Assembly: GCA_021805445.1 (NCBI GenBank)
Contig: JAJZFH010000007.1
Coordinates: 1-64,000 of the forward strand
DNA from: Pseudomonadota bacterium
GTDB lineage: Bacteria > Pseudomonadota > Gammaproteobacteria > Burkholderiales > Ferrovaceae
Direction: 5' to 3'
Length of the DNA: 64,000 nucleotides
Under the pieces are notes generated by a model. The model made no database searches and was not told the DNA's origin. It saw only the letters and a list, made by a program, of their open reading frames with translations. Shown piece after piece: positions 17,293 to 26,819 of the stretch. Position numbers and translations under genes: made by a program. Position 1 is the first letter of the stretch. Each line of letters starts with the position of its first letter.

Positions 17293-19674
17293 TCAACGTT
17301 CAATAGAAGGAACTCCAAACCCCAACGGACTGATTTTTGATTCCAACAGCATTCCCTTGCGCGCGCGCATGAGAATATGCCGCTGCAACTGGGGGGCCGT
17401 CATGACCAGTTGGGTGGATTTCCCGCCCCGTCCCGTCCCTTGAATGACCAGCCCCTGAGCGGGATCCACCAATGTGACGGCGCGCAATGCTTCGCCCCGT
17501 TCCAGAGCCATCAGGATCACTCCTCGACCACGGGCCAGTGTTTTCAAATCGTCCAGCGGAAACAGCAGGAGACGCCCCCGCGCAGACAAGGCGGCGACAT
17601 GGGTTTCGCCTACCTTGCGACGCAGGGGAAGAAGGGGAGTTTCCCCGTCTTCCAGCGATAAAAAAGATTTCCCCCCCCGGACTCGGGACACCAGATCTTC
17701 CTGCGCCACCATGAAGCCATTTCCCCCAGACCCCGCCACCAAACACTGTTCACCGGGTAAAGCCACGAAGGCCTGGGCAACGCGCGCGCCCTGTGGGAGA
17801 TCGATCAAGCTGGTGAGCGGAACCCCTTCACCCCGACCTCCAGGAATATCCGCACCCTTGAGGGTATAGACACGGCCCTGGGTATCCAGGACAAAGAGCG
17901 GATGGATGGAACGGGTTTCCAGAACGACCCAAGCCTCATCGCCGGCCTTGTACGAAAACTGCGCACTGTCCAGGTGATGCCCTTGGCGGGCACGAATCCA
18001 GCCTTGATGGGACAGAGTGACCGTCATCGGTTCATCCAGCACCGGGGTATCCAGGGACACCGCTGCCTGGGCTTCGATGCGGGTTCTTCGGGCATCTCCA
18101 TAAGTCGTCAGATCAGAGTGAATTTCCTGTGCGATCAGACGGGCCTGGGCCTCTCTCCCTGACAGAACATGTTGTAACCCTTCCCGCTCGCCACGCAGTT
18201 GGTCGATTTCCCGATCGATGCGCACGCCTTCCAGACGAGCCAACTGACGCAGACGGATCTCCAGGATGTCTTCGGCTTGTAGTGCACTCAAAGGGTAGGC
18301 CATCATCAGATCGTGCTTGGGATCATCGGATTCACGGATCAGGCGAATGACCGCATCGATATCCAGAAGGATGCGCTGGCGTCCTTCCAGGATGTGAAGA
18401 CGTCGCTCGACCCGTTCCAGGCGGAAGCGGGTACGCCGAACCACCGTATGGAAACGGTACTCCAGCCATTCCTGGAGAATGGTTTTGAGATCTTTGGGGC
18501 GGGGATGTCCATCCCGTCCCAACATCACCAGATTGAGGGACAGGTTGGTTTCCAGTGGCGTATGCGCCAACAGAAGATTGACGAATGCCTGAGGGTCCTG
18601 CCGACTCGATTTGGGCTCGAAGACCAGACGAACCGAAGCATTTTTGTCCGACTCATCGCGTACCAGGTCCAGCGTATTGAGCCACAGGGCCTTGAGTTGG
18701 GCCTGCTCGGGAGAAAGCGCTTTCTTGCCCTCGCGTACCCGTGGATTGGTCAACTTTTCCACATCTTCCAGCACGGATCTGGCCGATACCCCATGCGGAA
18801 GTTCTGTCACGACCACGCGCCATTGTCCCCGTGCCAGCGGTTCAATGGTCCAGCGTGCCCGCATGCGCAGAGTTCCCCGCCCTGTCCGGTAGGCCTCGAG
18901 GATATCGTGGGGAGATGAAATGATCTGACCCCCGCCCGGCAGATCTGGACCGGGAATGAAACTCATCAATTCGTCGAGCGTCAACTGCGGGTTTTCCAGG
19001 AGCGCCAATAGGGCTTGAGCCACTTCGGTCAGGTTATGCGACGGGATTTCCGTCGCCATGCCCACTCCGATCCCTGACGCCCCATTCAACAATACCATGG
19101 GAAGGCGAGCGGGCAACAGGGTGGGTTCCTGAAAAGACCCGTCATAATTGGGAACGAAATCCACCGTATCTTCGGTAATTTCTCCCAGCAGTAATTCTGC
19201 CAGTGGGGTCAGGCGACATTCGGTATAGCGCATGGCGGCCGCCCCATCCCCATCGCGGCTACCGAAATTGCCCTGTCCGTCGATGAGTGGGTAGCGCAAG
19301 GTGAAATCCTGCGCCTGGCGAACCAGCGCCTCATAGGCTGCACTGTCACCATGGGGATGATATTTCCCGATCACGTCCCCCACGACACGCGCGGACTTGA
19401 CGTGCCGGGCCGGCCGATACAGGCCCAATTCATGCATGGCAAAGAGAATCCTGCGCTGCACGGGCTTCTGCCCATCCGTGACATCCGGTAAAGCCCGCCC
19501 CATGACCACGCTCATGGCATATTCAAGGTAACTGCGTTCGACGAAGTCCGCCAGGGAAGGCGTTGCCTTTGCCTCCTCAGAGGGGGGCGAAAGTATACTG
19601 ACCACGGGGTCTTCCAGTCCGGCAAAGAGATCGCCGATCAGGGGAGACTGATCCGAGGGAGGGCGCATCGCCAT
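17293..19674 (-). CDS. parC: DNA topoisomerase IV subunit A
   Basis: This is the breakage-reunion subunit of the decatenating type II topoisomerase. The product is 793 residues from ATG 19674; the frame is open further upstream but inside parE. Visible motifs are [19 protein letters not shown] (the quinolone-resistance region follows, with [13 protein letters not shown]) and [12 protein letters not shown] with the catalytic Tyr. A coiled-coil gate region and beta-pinwheel-like repeats follow. ParC rather than GyrA is called because it sits next to ParE, has a shortened C-terminal domain and lacks an obvious GyrA box. The ATG overlaps the parE stop by one base (TGATG), so the two subunits are translationally coupled. 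Confidence 0.94.
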   Translation of the reverse strand: MAMRPPSDQSPLIGDLFAGLEDPVVSILSPPSEEAKATPSLADFVERSYLEYAMSVVMGRALPDVTDGQKPVQRRILFAMHELGLYRPARHVKSARVVGDVIGKYHPHGDSAAYEALVRQAQDFTLRYPLIDGQGNFGSRDGDGAAAMRYTECRLTPLAELLLGEITEDTVDFVPNYDGSFQEPTLLPARLPMVLLNGASGIGVGMATEIPSHNLTEVAQALLALLENPQLTLDELMSFIPGPDLPGGGQIISSPHDILEAYRTGRGTLRMRARWTIEPLARGQWRVVVTELPHGVSARSVLEDVEKLTNPRVREGKKALSPEQAQLKALWLNTLDLVRDESDKNASVRLVFEPKSSRQDPQAFVNLLLAHTPLETNLSLNLVMLGRDGHPRPKDLKTILQEWLEYRFHTVVRRTRFRLERVERRLHILEGRQRILLDIDAVIRLIRESDDPKHDLMMAYPLSALQAEDILEIRLRQLARLEGVRIDREIDQLRGEREGLQHVLSGREAQARLIAQEIHSDLTTYGDARRTRIEAQAAVSLDTPVLDEPMTVTLSHQGWIRARQGHHLDSAQFSYKAGDEAWVVLETRSIHPLFVLDTQGRVYTLKGADIPGGRGEGVPLTSLIDLPQGARVAQAFVALPGEQCLVAGSGGNGFMVAQEDLVSRVRGGKSFLSLEDGETPLLPLRRKVGETHVAALSARGRLLLFPLDDLKTLARGRGVILMALERGEALRAVTLVDPAQGLVIQGTGRGGKSTQLVMTAPQLQRHILMRARKGMLLESKISPLGFGVPSIER

Positions 19675-21668
19675 CAGATATCCACCGCCAACGTCACTTC
19701 CTGGCGCTCCATCCATTCGCGTCGTGCCGCGGCTTCTCCCTTGCCCATCAGGCGATTGAACAATTGATGGGTGTCTTCCCACTCACCGTCCTTCAAGGAA
19801 AGCGTGAGGATTCGCCGGGTTTCCGGATTCATGGTGGTTTCCCACAACTGTTCGGGATTCATTTCTCCCAACCCCTTGAATCGTCCCACCGTCCAGCCCC
19901 CCGAACGGACGCCCTCGGTTTTGAGGCGTTCTTCCAACCCCACCAGTTCTGCCTCGTCAAGGGCGTAGAGTTTACGCGCCGGACGCTTGCCCTGCGCCGT
20001 AACATCCAGTCGATACAGGGGAGGATTGGCGACACAGATATGTCCACCTGAGACTAATGCCGGAAAATGCGTAAAAAACAGGGTCAACAGAAGCACCTTG
20101 ATATGGCTGCCATCCACATCCGCATCGGCCATGATGATGACCCGATCATAACGACGCTGGGACAGATCCACCGGATCCCCACGGGCATGGGGATCGATGC
20201 CCAGAGCCACCGCGATGTCATGGATTTCCATATTGCCGAACAAGCGTCCTCGTTCCACTTCGAAACTGTTCAGAACTTTGCCCCGCAGTGGCAGGATGGC
20301 CTGGGTCAACTTGTTGCGCGCCAACTTGGCTGACCCCCCGGCGGAGTCCCCTTCGACCAGAAATAACTCACGTTCGTCGATACGTTCCGACTCGCAATCC
20401 GTCAATTTCCCCGGTAAAACGGCCACCCCACTGCTCTTGCGTTTCTCTATTTTCTGACCGGACTTCATGCGCGCCATGGCATGGCGGATAACCAGATCGG
20501 CCAGGGCCTTGCCATGCTCGACATGCCGGTTGAGCCAATGTTCAAAGGGATCGCGCACCAGAGTGGCGACCAATTTCAAAGCTTCCCGACTGGTCAGTTT
20601 ATCCTTGGTTTGACCCTGAAACTGGGGATCCAGCATTTTGATCGACAGGATGAACTGGAGTCGAGCGCTGACATCTTCCAACTGCAAACGCACGCCTCGA
20701 GGTAACAAACCATGATGTTCGATGAAAGATTTGAGTGCTTCGAAAAGACCGGTGCGCAAGCCCGCCTCATGGGTCCCGCCCAGCGCCGTAGGAATCAGAT
20801 TGACAAAGGACTCTCCTTGCAAAGTCCGCGTTTCATGCCAGGAAAAAGCCCAGGATGCCCCTTCTCCCGGCGCAAAACTGTCCACCTCTTCAGCCCCGAA
20901 GAATCGCTCGCTCGTAAAAACTGGAATCAGCAAAGGGTCTTCACCCATTCTTTCTGTCAAGTATTGTTCCAACCCTCCTGGGTAATGCCAGGTTTGTTCG
21001 AGGGTACGACCCTCCTCTTCCTTCCTGAGTCGTACGCTGACTCCGGGTAACAGCACGGCCTTGGAGCGCAGTCCTCGCTCCAGTTCGGTCAAGTTGACCT
21101 GGGGTTCATCAAAATAACGGGGCTCCGGCCAGACCCGTACGCGGGTTCCGGTATTGCGCACCCCACAGGTTCCCTGAACCGTCAAGGGATCGATGACGAA
21201 CCCTTCACCAAAAGCCATGAAATGAACCTTGCCTTCCCGCTTGACGGTAACCTCCAGACGCCGTGACAAGGCATTGGTAACGGAGACTCCGACACCATGC
21301 AACCCTCCAGAAAAAGCGTAAGCGCCCTGTCCCGATTTCTTGTCGAATTTCCCTCCCGCGTGCAAGCGCGTAAACACCAACTGCACCGTAGGTTCCCCTT
21401 CATCCGGGTGGATTCCGCAGGGAATTCCGCGACCGTCATCTTCGACACCGATGGAACCGTCCTCGTAGAGGGTCACTTCGATTTTACGAGCGTACCCTCC
21501 CAGAGCCTCATCCGCCGCGTTGTCGATGACCTCCTGAATGATATGGGTGGGGTCTTGAGTCCGGGTATACATCCCAGGACGTTCCTTGACGGGCTCCAAT
21601 CCCTTGAGTACGCGTATGCTTCCGTCCCCGTACTGACTATTGTTCGATGGTGCCAGATCCTGAATCAT
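19674..21668 (-). CDS. parE: DNA topoisomerase IV subunit B
   Basis: This is the ATPase subunit of topoisomerase IV, forming a complex with ParC encoded directly downstream. Features of the 664-residue protein are [17 protein letters not shown], the GHKL ATP site ([38 protein letters not shown]) and the TOPRIM segment ([15 protein letters not shown], then [13 protein letters not shown]). I chose ATG 21668 over TTG 21677. A TATACT -10-like hexamer lies on the minus strand at 21704-21709 in the spacer shared with the divergent monooxygenase gene, but without a recognisable -35. Confidence 0.95.
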   Translation of the reverse strand: MIQDLAPSNNSQYGDGSIRVLKGLEPVKERPGMYTRTQDPTHIIQEVIDNAADEALGGYARKIEVTLYEDGSIGVEDDGRGIPCGIHPDEGEPTVQLVFTRLHAGGKFDKKSGQGAYAFSGGLHGVGVSVTNALSRRLEVTVKREGKVHFMAFGEGFVIDPLTVQGTCGVRNTGTRVRVWPEPRYFDEPQVNLTELERGLRSKAVLLPGVSVRLRKEEEGRTLEQTWHYPGGLEQYLTERMGEDPLLIPVFTSERFFGAEEVDSFAPGEGASWAFSWHETRTLQGESFVNLIPTALGGTHEAGLRTGLFEALKSFIEHHGLLPRGVRLQLEDVSARLQFILSIKMLDPQFQGQTKDKLTSREALKLVATLVRDPFEHWLNRHVEHGKALADLVIRHAMARMKSGQKIEKRKSSGVAVLPGKLTDCESERIDERELFLVEGDSAGGSAKLARNKLTQAILPLRGKVLNSFEVERGRLFGNMEIHDIAVALGIDPHARGDPVDLSQRRYDRVIIMADADVDGSHIKVLLLTLFFTHFPALVSGGHICVANPPLYRLDVTAQGKRPARKLYALDEAELVGLEERLKTEGVRSGGWTVGRFKGLGEMNPEQLWETTMNPETRRILTLSLKDGEWEDTHQLFNRLMGKGEAAARREWMERQEVTLAVDI

Positions 21669-21735
21669 TACGGTCAATTACACCCAAGCAGGCAAATGAA
21701 GGTAGTATAACCCCGTAATCATCGCATGAATTCCC

Positions 21736-23220
21736 ATGGTACGCCAATCCGATTCACTCATGACCCCCTCGCCTCCCTCTGCACACTGGCCGCTCATCAT
21801 CATTGGTACGGGCTTTGCCGGACTGTCCCTCGCCCTCCAGCGCATGAATGGCGGACAAGAAGACTTCATCGTGTTGGAACAGGCTCGATCCCCCGGCGGA
21901 ACCTGGCGGGACAACAGTTATCCCGGGTGCGCCTGCGATGTCCCCTCGCATCTGTACTCTCTCTCTGGTGCCCCACCTTGGGACTGGCAACGAAAATATG
22001 CAGAAGCGCCGGATATCGAAGCGTATCTGACCCATCTGGCGCACTCGCTAGGCTCCCGAATACGCTATCGGGCACAGGTCAGGTCTGCCTCCTGGCAAGC
22101 ACAGAAGCAACTTTGGCAAGTCGAACTCAACGATGGCAGCCGATTGACTTGCCGCTTTCTGGTGGCAGGAGTCGGGCCTTTGAGTGAACCGGCCTGGCCT
22201 GATTTGCCGGGTGTAAAAAATTTTACGGGACCGCTTCTGCATACTGCCCGTTGGCCCAAGGATCAAGATCTGAGAGGACAGCGAGTCGGTCTGATCGGTA
22301 CCGGTGCATCTGCCATCCAGGTGGGACCGGCACTGGCACCAGAGGTCGCGCAGTTGATCATTTTTCAACGTACGGCACCCTGGGTCGTGGACCGCAAGGA
22401 TCGTCCCTACCCCTCTGGAACCCGCAGGCTTCTCATAAAGTCACCTTTTCTGCGCAGGACGTACCGCACTTGGCTCTACCTCACCCGTGAACTCAAAGGA
22501 CTGGCTTTCCTCCAGCCAAGTCTGATGCGCAAGATCGAAGGGAATGTACGGCGTGACCTGGCCCATAAGGTCGCCAACCCCCAGTTGCGCCAAAAAATCA
22601 TGCCCAGAACGCCCATGGGATGCAAACGCATCCTGCTCTCGGATACGTGGTGGTCTACCCTGGAACTCCCCCATGTCACCCTGGAAACGGACCCCATTCA
22701 CCATATCGAAGCCACTCATCTGGTGACTGAAACAGGTACCCGCCACGCCCTGGATGCTCTGGTTCTGGCCACAGGATTCCGTTATCAGGACAACCCCATG
22801 GCCCGCCTTTTCAAAGGAGAAGAGGGCATCACTCTGGAAGAATTCTGGAAAGAGCAACGGAGTGCCTATCTGGGGATGATGATGCCTTCATTTCCTAATT
22901 TTTTTCTGCTGACGGGCCCTTTCAGCGGATTGGGGCATAATTCCATCGTTTTCATGATCGAGTGCCAAACGCGCTGGATCCAGTCGGCCCTGGCTCATGT
23001 CGCAGCCCTGGGGAAGAGCGAGTTCAAGGTGCGTGCACAGGCATACGCGACCTTTACAAACGAGATGAACCGGCGTTCGAAAAATACGCTCTGGATGCAG
23101 GGCTGCCAAAGTTGGTATCTGGACCCTGCGGGACGTAATACTGCACTCTGGCCAGGACTTTCCTTGAGTTACTGGTGGCGTACTCGCCATTTCAATGCAC
23201 AGGACTTTGAATATGCTTAG
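21736..23220 (+). CDS. Flavin-containing monooxygenase, Baeyer-Villiger type
   Basis: This FAD- and NADPH-dependent oxygenase has 494 residues. An N-terminal Rossmann FAD site (IIIGTGFAGLS, residues 21-31) is followed by the Baeyer-Villiger fingerprint F-x-G-x(3)-H-x(3)-W as FTGPLLHTARW (163-173). A second dinucleotide site, GTGASAIQ (188-195), and LDALVLATGFRYQDNP follow. The fingerprint supports insertion of oxygen next to a ketone, but some members hydroxylate N or S, so the substrate is unknown. The start may be ATG 21760 instead; neither has a clear ribosome site. It heads a five-gene cluster on the plus strand, with the metallo-hydrolase gene overlapping its stop. Confidence 0.85.
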   Translation: MVRQSDSLMTPSPPSAHWPLIIIGTGFAGLSLALQRMNGGQEDFIVLEQARSPGGTWRDNSYPGCACDVPSHLYSLSGAPPWDWQRKYAEAPDIEAYLTHLAHSLGSRIRYRAQVRSASWQAQKQLWQVELNDGSRLTCRFLVAGVGPLSEPAWPDLPGVKNFTGPLLHTARWPKDQDLRGQRVGLIGTGASAIQVGPALAPEVAQLIIFQRTAPWVVDRKDRPYPSGTRRLLIKSPFLRRTYRTWLYLTRELKGLAFLQPSLMRKIEGNVRRDLAHKVANPQLRQKIMPRTPMGCKRILLSDTWWSTLELPHVTLETDPIHHIEATHLVTETGTRHALDALVLATGFRYQDNPMARLFKGEEGITLEEFWKEQRSAYLGMMMPSFPNFFLLTGPFSGLGHNSIVFMIECQTRWIQSALAHVAALGKSEFKVRAQAYATFTNEMNRRSKNTLWMQGCQSWYLDPAGRNTALWPGLSLSYWWRTRHFNAQDFEYA

Positions 23221-24352
23221 ATTCCCTCAACTGATCCGGATAGGTCTGTGTGGACTTGGTTTGGTTTTTCTTTCCCTTTCCGTACATCCGGATGAACTCA
23301 CCATCGTCAATGACTCTCCTTCCCGTCCCGCACTCAGAATAGGCCAGGAATATCAAAATCGTTATCCCATGCCGACTCTGCGTAGCGGATTCTTTCAGTG
23401 GCTGCTCACCCACTGGTGGCGCGAACTGGATCATGCCTCCGACCATCCTCCCCAACCGGTATCCGTCAATCTCCAGGCACTGACCCATCCCGGACCGGCC
23501 CCGCAAGTCACCTGGATTGGTCATTCAACCCTCCTGCTTCAAATGGATGGGCTGAATATCCTGTTCGATCCCATCTTTTCCAACTACGCCAGTCCCCTCC
23601 CTCCTTTGGGTCCCAGACGTTACCAACCCCCTGGAGTTTCCCTGGCGGATTTGCCCCATATCGATGTGGTGATGGTTTCCCATAACCATTACGACCATCT
23701 CGATTTACCCAGTATGCGTGCCTTGGCTCATCAGCGCGGCGGCCCCCCCCGGTTCCTGCTGCCTTTGGGCAATCGATCCTGGTTTCTCGACAATGTTCAC
23801 ATCCCGGGAACCGACCCAAGTTCGCAAGTACTGGAGTTGGACTGGGACCAACATGTCACCCTGCCGGGACGGCAGGGCCCCGTCGAGTTCCATTTCGATG
23901 CCGTGCAACATTGGGCTACCCGCAGTCTATTCGACAAAGACGAGAGTTTATGGGGTAGTTGGGCCGTATTGTTTCCCCACTTCCGTTTCTGGTTTTCCGG
24001 CGATTTAGGGTATTCTGAAGACGTCCGTGATATCGGAACCAAGTACGGTTATTTCGATTTGGCCGCCATTTCCATCGGTGCTTATCAACCACATTGGTAC
24101 CTGCGCCCCTTTCATGTGGATCCGGCCGAAGCCGTCAAAGTCTTCTCCAGGATTCATGCCCTGCGGGCGATCGGAATTCATTGGGGAACCTTCCCCCTGA
24201 GTGATGAAAATCCAGACCAGCCTCCCCAGGACCTCGGTAACGCCTTGCAACAAGCAGGTATTCCCCGCGCCGACTTCACGGTTCTTCCTTTGGGACAAAT
24301 CACGACCTATTCTCTCCCCATACTCTCTTCGACTACGCCGGGGACCCCATGA
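23213..24352 (+). CDS. Metallo-beta-lactamase-fold hydrolase (NAPE-PLD/UlaG-like)
   Basis: The 379-residue protein has the metal site SHNHYDHLD (His157, His159, Asp161, His162) preceded by WIGHSTLLLQ and FDPIFSNYASP. FHFDAVQHWATR and FWFSGDLGYSE follow, the order seen in N-acyl-phosphatidylethanolamine phospholipase D-like proteins. The N-terminus is hydrophobic (IRIGLCGLGLVFLSLSV), so it is probably exported or anchored. The physiological substrate in bacteria is not known; a phospholipid or other ester is plausible. ATG 23213 overlaps the monooxygenase stop by 8 bases; an earlier ATG at 23195 is possible. The following gene overlaps its stop by 4 bases. Confidence 0.82.
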   Translation: MLRFPQLIRIGLCGLGLVFLSLSVHPDELTIVNDSPSRPALRIGQEYQNRYPMPTLRSGFFQWLLTHWWRELDHASDHPPQPVSVNLQALTHPGPAPQVTWIGHSTLLLQMDGLNILFDPIFSNYASPLPPLGPRRYQPPGVSLADLPHIDVVMVSHNHYDHLDLPSMRALAHQRGGPPRFLLPLGNRSWFLDNVHIPGTDPSSQVLELDWDQHVTLPGRQGPVEFHFDAVQHWATRSLFDKDESLWGSWAVLFPHFRFWFSGDLGYSEDVRDIGTKYGYFDLAAISIGAYQPHWYLRPFHVDPAEAVKVFSRIHALRAIGIHWGTFPLSDENPDQPPQDLGNALQQAGIPRADFTVLPLGQITTYSLPILSSTTPGTP

Positions 24353-25149
24353 CTCCCGCCCTCCTCCCGGAAGAATGGAAGACCTTTCCCCAAGACCTCG
24401 CCCGTGCCTGGATCGATCGTCGCTGCCTGCCCGTTCCAGCGCATGGCCCTACCAGCATCGCCGCCGCCTACAAACTGCAGGAAGCCATTCTGATCCATCT
24501 GAAGGAACCCATCGGAGCCTGGAAAGTAGGGGTCGCCCCGGAAGGAGGCGTGTGGGGCTCACCCCTGCCCTGCGCCGCACTTGAAACCTCACCGTTGTCA
24601 TTCCCCCCTCGGGTTGTCCGGGGCTTGGAAGTGGAACTGGCCTTCCGCCTCTCCCCTCAGGTTCTCGAGGAGGAAAAACCGCTGTCCGAGGAAGCATTTT
24701 TTCATGAAGGTATCCTCGAAATGGCTTGTGCCGTCGAAGTGGTTTCCAGTCGTTTTCTGGGTTGGCCCCATATTCCTGAACTTTGGAAACTGGCAGACCT
24801 GCAGAACCATGGAGCGCTTTTCCTGGGTTCACCGGCCCCTTATGACCCGAATTTTCCCTATCTGACCCCGCCCGTCTCTCTCCAGGCAGAAGGCAACGAA
24901 CAGGCCAAGTTCCCTTCCGGTAATCCTGCGGGTGACCCGCGCGCCCTTCTCCAGCCCTTCCTCCGCCAATGTCGCGAACGTGGTCTCCCCATCGAACCCC
25001 ACCACTGGATTACCACGGGAAGTTATTCGGGGGTCTATTTTCTCAAAAATTCCGGGCGAATTCATGCAACTCTGGGCGATCTTGCCCCATTGACCGCCAC
25101 TCTGTTGTCGTCACCCCGAGAGTCGGCTACAATGGACAGGTCTGCTTGA
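24349..25149 (+). CDS. 2-keto-4-pentenoate hydratase-like protein (FAH superfamily)
   Basis: The 266-residue product resembles MhpD-type hydratases, which add water to 2-hydroxypenta-2,4-dienoates in meta-cleavage pathways. Supporting stretches are GAWKVG near residue 56, the acidic metal-binding motif RGLEVELAF (Glu94 and Glu96), EMACAVEVVSSRF, LADLQNHGALFLG and a C-terminal TTGSYSGVYF. No other aromatic-degradation gene is in the window, so the true substrate may differ. ATGA overlap with the metallo-hydrolase indicates coupled translation. It is followed 12 bases later by the PA2779-family gene, which has its own strong ribosome site. Confidence 0.8.
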   Translation: MTPALLPEEWKTFPQDLARAWIDRRCLPVPAHGPTSIAAAYKLQEAILIHLKEPIGAWKVGVAPEGGVWGSPLPCAALETSPLSFPPRVVRGLEVELAFRLSPQVLEEEKPLSEEAFFHEGILEMACAVEVVSSRFLGWPHIPELWKLADLQNHGALFLGSPAPYDPNFPYLTPPVSLQAEGNEQAKFPSGNPAGDPRALLQPFLRQCRERGLPIEPHHWITTGSYSGVYFLKNSGRIHATLGDLAPLTATLLSSPRESATMDRSA

Positions 25150-25161
25150 AAGGAGAGTGTC

Positions 25162-25560
25162 ATGAAACCATGGATTCGTGCTGTGATCGTCAATGTCTGT
25201 TCCCTCACCTTGTTGGGTGGAAGTCTGGTTGCCCACGCAGAACTCATTCCCAGCACTCAACTCAATCCGGCTCCCACGCCCAGCCCTGCCCCCGATGCGG
25301 CCCGACCGCTGACTCCCGATGAAGACCGGCAAGCCGTGCAACGCTTTGTAGACCGCGCCGAAGTACAGAAAAAAATTCAGGAATTGGGTCTGGGTTCGAT
25401 CATTACGGCCCAGCGCCTCTCTCTGCTCAGTGACAGCGAAGCACGGAATCTGGCCAACAAAATTCGGGAAATGCCGGCGGGAGGAAGTTTCTCCAGTTTG
25501 ACCACCACGGACATCATTATCATCTTGTTGGTCGCGATTCTGCTTGTTCTGATTGTTTGA
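25162..25560 (+). CDS. PA2779-family small membrane protein
   Basis: The protein has 132 residues. An N-terminal signal peptide ends near AHA (residues 24-26), followed by a Pro/Ala-rich linker and a helical domain (DEDRQAVQRFVDRAEVQKKI, then RLSLLSDSEARNLANKI). The sequence MPAGG at 104-108 precedes a very hydrophobic C-terminal segment (about 116-132, DIIIILLVAILLVLIV) that ends the protein with no positively charged tail. The layout matches my recollection of the PA2779 family, which is of unknown function. GGAGAG lies 5-10 bases before the ATG. The gene overlaps the PA2778-type peptidase gene by 8 bases, and the two belong together. Confidence 0.8.
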   Translation: MKPWIRAVIVNVCSLTLLGGSLVAHAELIPSTQLNPAPTPSPAPDAARPLTPDEDRQAVQRFVDRAEVQKKIQELGLGSIITAQRLSLLSDSEARNLANKIREMPAGGSFSSLTTTDIIIILLVAILLVLIV

Positions 25561-26497
25561 GTCGTTACAGCGCCAGTTAGCCCGTTCAGGGGCCTGGGCG
25601 GCGCTGGTCCTCTTTTTGGCCGGATGTGCCTCGCATCCGGCCCTTCCCGAGTTGCCTGCGGCCCTACCCGCCACGGTCATTCTCGTCCAGGTACCATTTT
25701 TTCCAGACGACAAGGATTGGTGCGGACCTTCAGCATTGGCCAGTAGCCTCTCCTGGGCAGGACATCCGGTTTCTCCCCGGGAACTGATGCCGCATGTGTA
25801 CTCTCCTGATCTGCACGGTTCTCTGCCCCTGGATCTGATCGGGGCAACCCGCCAACAGGGTCTCATTCCTTTTCTCCTACCGCCCAACCTCTCGGCGCTA
25901 TTGGTGGAAGTCGCCCATGACCATCCGGTGTTGGTATTGCAAAAGATCGGGCTACTGGAGGGGAGTTGGCACTATGCAGTGGTCATCGGATATGACCTGC
26001 CCACTCAAACCCTTTGGCTTCACTCCGGAACGAAGGAACGCCTGTCAGAGAGGTTTACTGAATTCGAGAAATCCTGGAGCCCCGGAGGAAATTGGGCTCT
26101 GGTCATCACTACTGCGGGTACGGTACCCGCCAGCGCGACGGAGAACACCTATCTGACACAGATTGCACCCCTGGAAAAATTTGCCCCTGCCCTGGCCGCA
26201 CAGGGCTATCACAACGCCCTGACACGCTGGCCGGAAAGTTACCGCGCATGGATGGGATTGGGTGCCCTGGCTTTTCAGGCCCACCGCTATCCGGAAGCGC
26301 TGGAAGATTATCAGAGAGTCACTCGGGCACATCCCCTGGAAGGGGATGCTTTCAACAATTTGGCGGAAACCTGGCGCGCACTGGGAAATCTTTCGGCTGC
26401 CCGAGAGGCAATCACCCAAGCGCTCTCGCTGGGCGGCGCCCATCGTCCTTCCTATGAAAATACCCTGAAAGAAATCAACGAGACGCAGGAAAAATGA
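25553..26497 (+). CDS. PA2778-family lipoprotein cysteine peptidase with TPR repeats
   Basis: The product has 314 residues. A signal peptide with lipobox LAGC (Cys25) is followed by a C39-like papain-fold domain with the nucleophile candidate Cys57 in DKDWCGPSALAS and His140 in GSWHYAVVIGYD. From about residue 220, tetratricopeptide-type helices follow (AWMGLGALAFQAHRYPEALE, then DAFNNLAETWRALGNLSAAR). It should be a lipid-anchored periplasmic peptidase with a protein-binding tail. The start is TTG 25553, forced because the frame has no ATG before the signal peptide; it overlaps the PA2779-type gene. The substrate is unknown. It ends 14 bases before the CCA end of the oppositely oriented tRNA-Cys. 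Confidence 0.82.
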   Translation: MFESLQRQLARSGAWAALVLFLAGCASHPALPELPAALPATVILVQVPFFPDDKDWCGPSALASSLSWAGHPVSPRELMPHVYSPDLHGSLPLDLIGATRQQGLIPFLLPPNLSALLVEVAHDHPVLVLQKIGLLEGSWHYAVVIGYDLPTQTLWLHSGTKERLSERFTEFEKSWSPGGNWALVITTAGTVPASATENTYLTQIAPLEKFAPALAAQGYHNALTRWPESYRAWMGLGALAFQAHRYPEALEDYQRVTRAHPLEGDAFNNLAETWRALGNLSAAREAITQALSLGGAHRPSYENTLKEINETQEK

Positions 26498-26511
26498 GGA
26501 AACAAAAAATG

Positions 26512-26585
26512 TGGAGGCGCGAGCCGGAGTCGAACCGACCTACATGGATTTGCAATCCAGTGCATAACCGCTTTGCTATCGCGCC
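26512..26585 (-). tRNA. tRNA-Cys (GCA)
   Basis: A 74-base cloverleaf on the minus strand: acceptor GGCGCGA pairs with TCGCGCC, anticodon GCA sits in a CTGGATTGCAAATCCA arm, and the T loop contains GGTTCGACTCC. The CCA end is encoded. It lies 16 bases downstream of tRNA-Gly in the same transcript. A run of six T follows shortly after the CCA without a further hairpin. Confidence 0.96.
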
Positions 26586-26601
26586 TGGGGAAAAAATGTA
26601 A

Positions 26602-26677
26602 TGGAGCGGGAGACGAGTCTCGAACTCGCGACCTCAACCTTGGCAAGGTTGCGCTCTACCAACTGAGCTACTCCCGC
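26602..26677 (-). tRNA. tRNA-Gly (GCC)
   Basis: A 76-base minus-strand cloverleaf: acceptor GCGGGAG pairs with CTCCCGC, D arm AGCTCAGTTGGTAGAGC, anticodon arm CCTTGCCAAGG with GCC, and T arm GAGTTCGAGACTC, with encoded CCA. It is the first gene of a two-tRNA transcript with tRNA-Cys. Confidence 0.97.
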
Positions 26678-26688
26678 GAAAGATCGAC

Positions 26689-26717
26689 ATTCTAACCATC
26701 TCTTGAGTTGGCGTCAA
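26689..26717 (-). promoter_or_regulatory. Sigma-70 promoter of the tRNA-Gly/tRNA-Cys transcript
   Basis: On the minus strand, TTGACG (26712-26717) and TAGAAT (26689-26694) are separated by exactly 17 bases. The first base of mature tRNA-Gly is 11 bases past the -10 element, leaving a leader of only a few bases. This is among the best promoter matches in the window. Confidence 0.8.
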
Positions 26718-26819
26718 ATCCCCTCTCATATTTAGTGATCTCACCCCATGCCAATAGTGGTACATTACCCATGGAGTTTGGCGTATTGTCTGCCTGTGAC
26801 ATCATGATTTGGAGGATCC

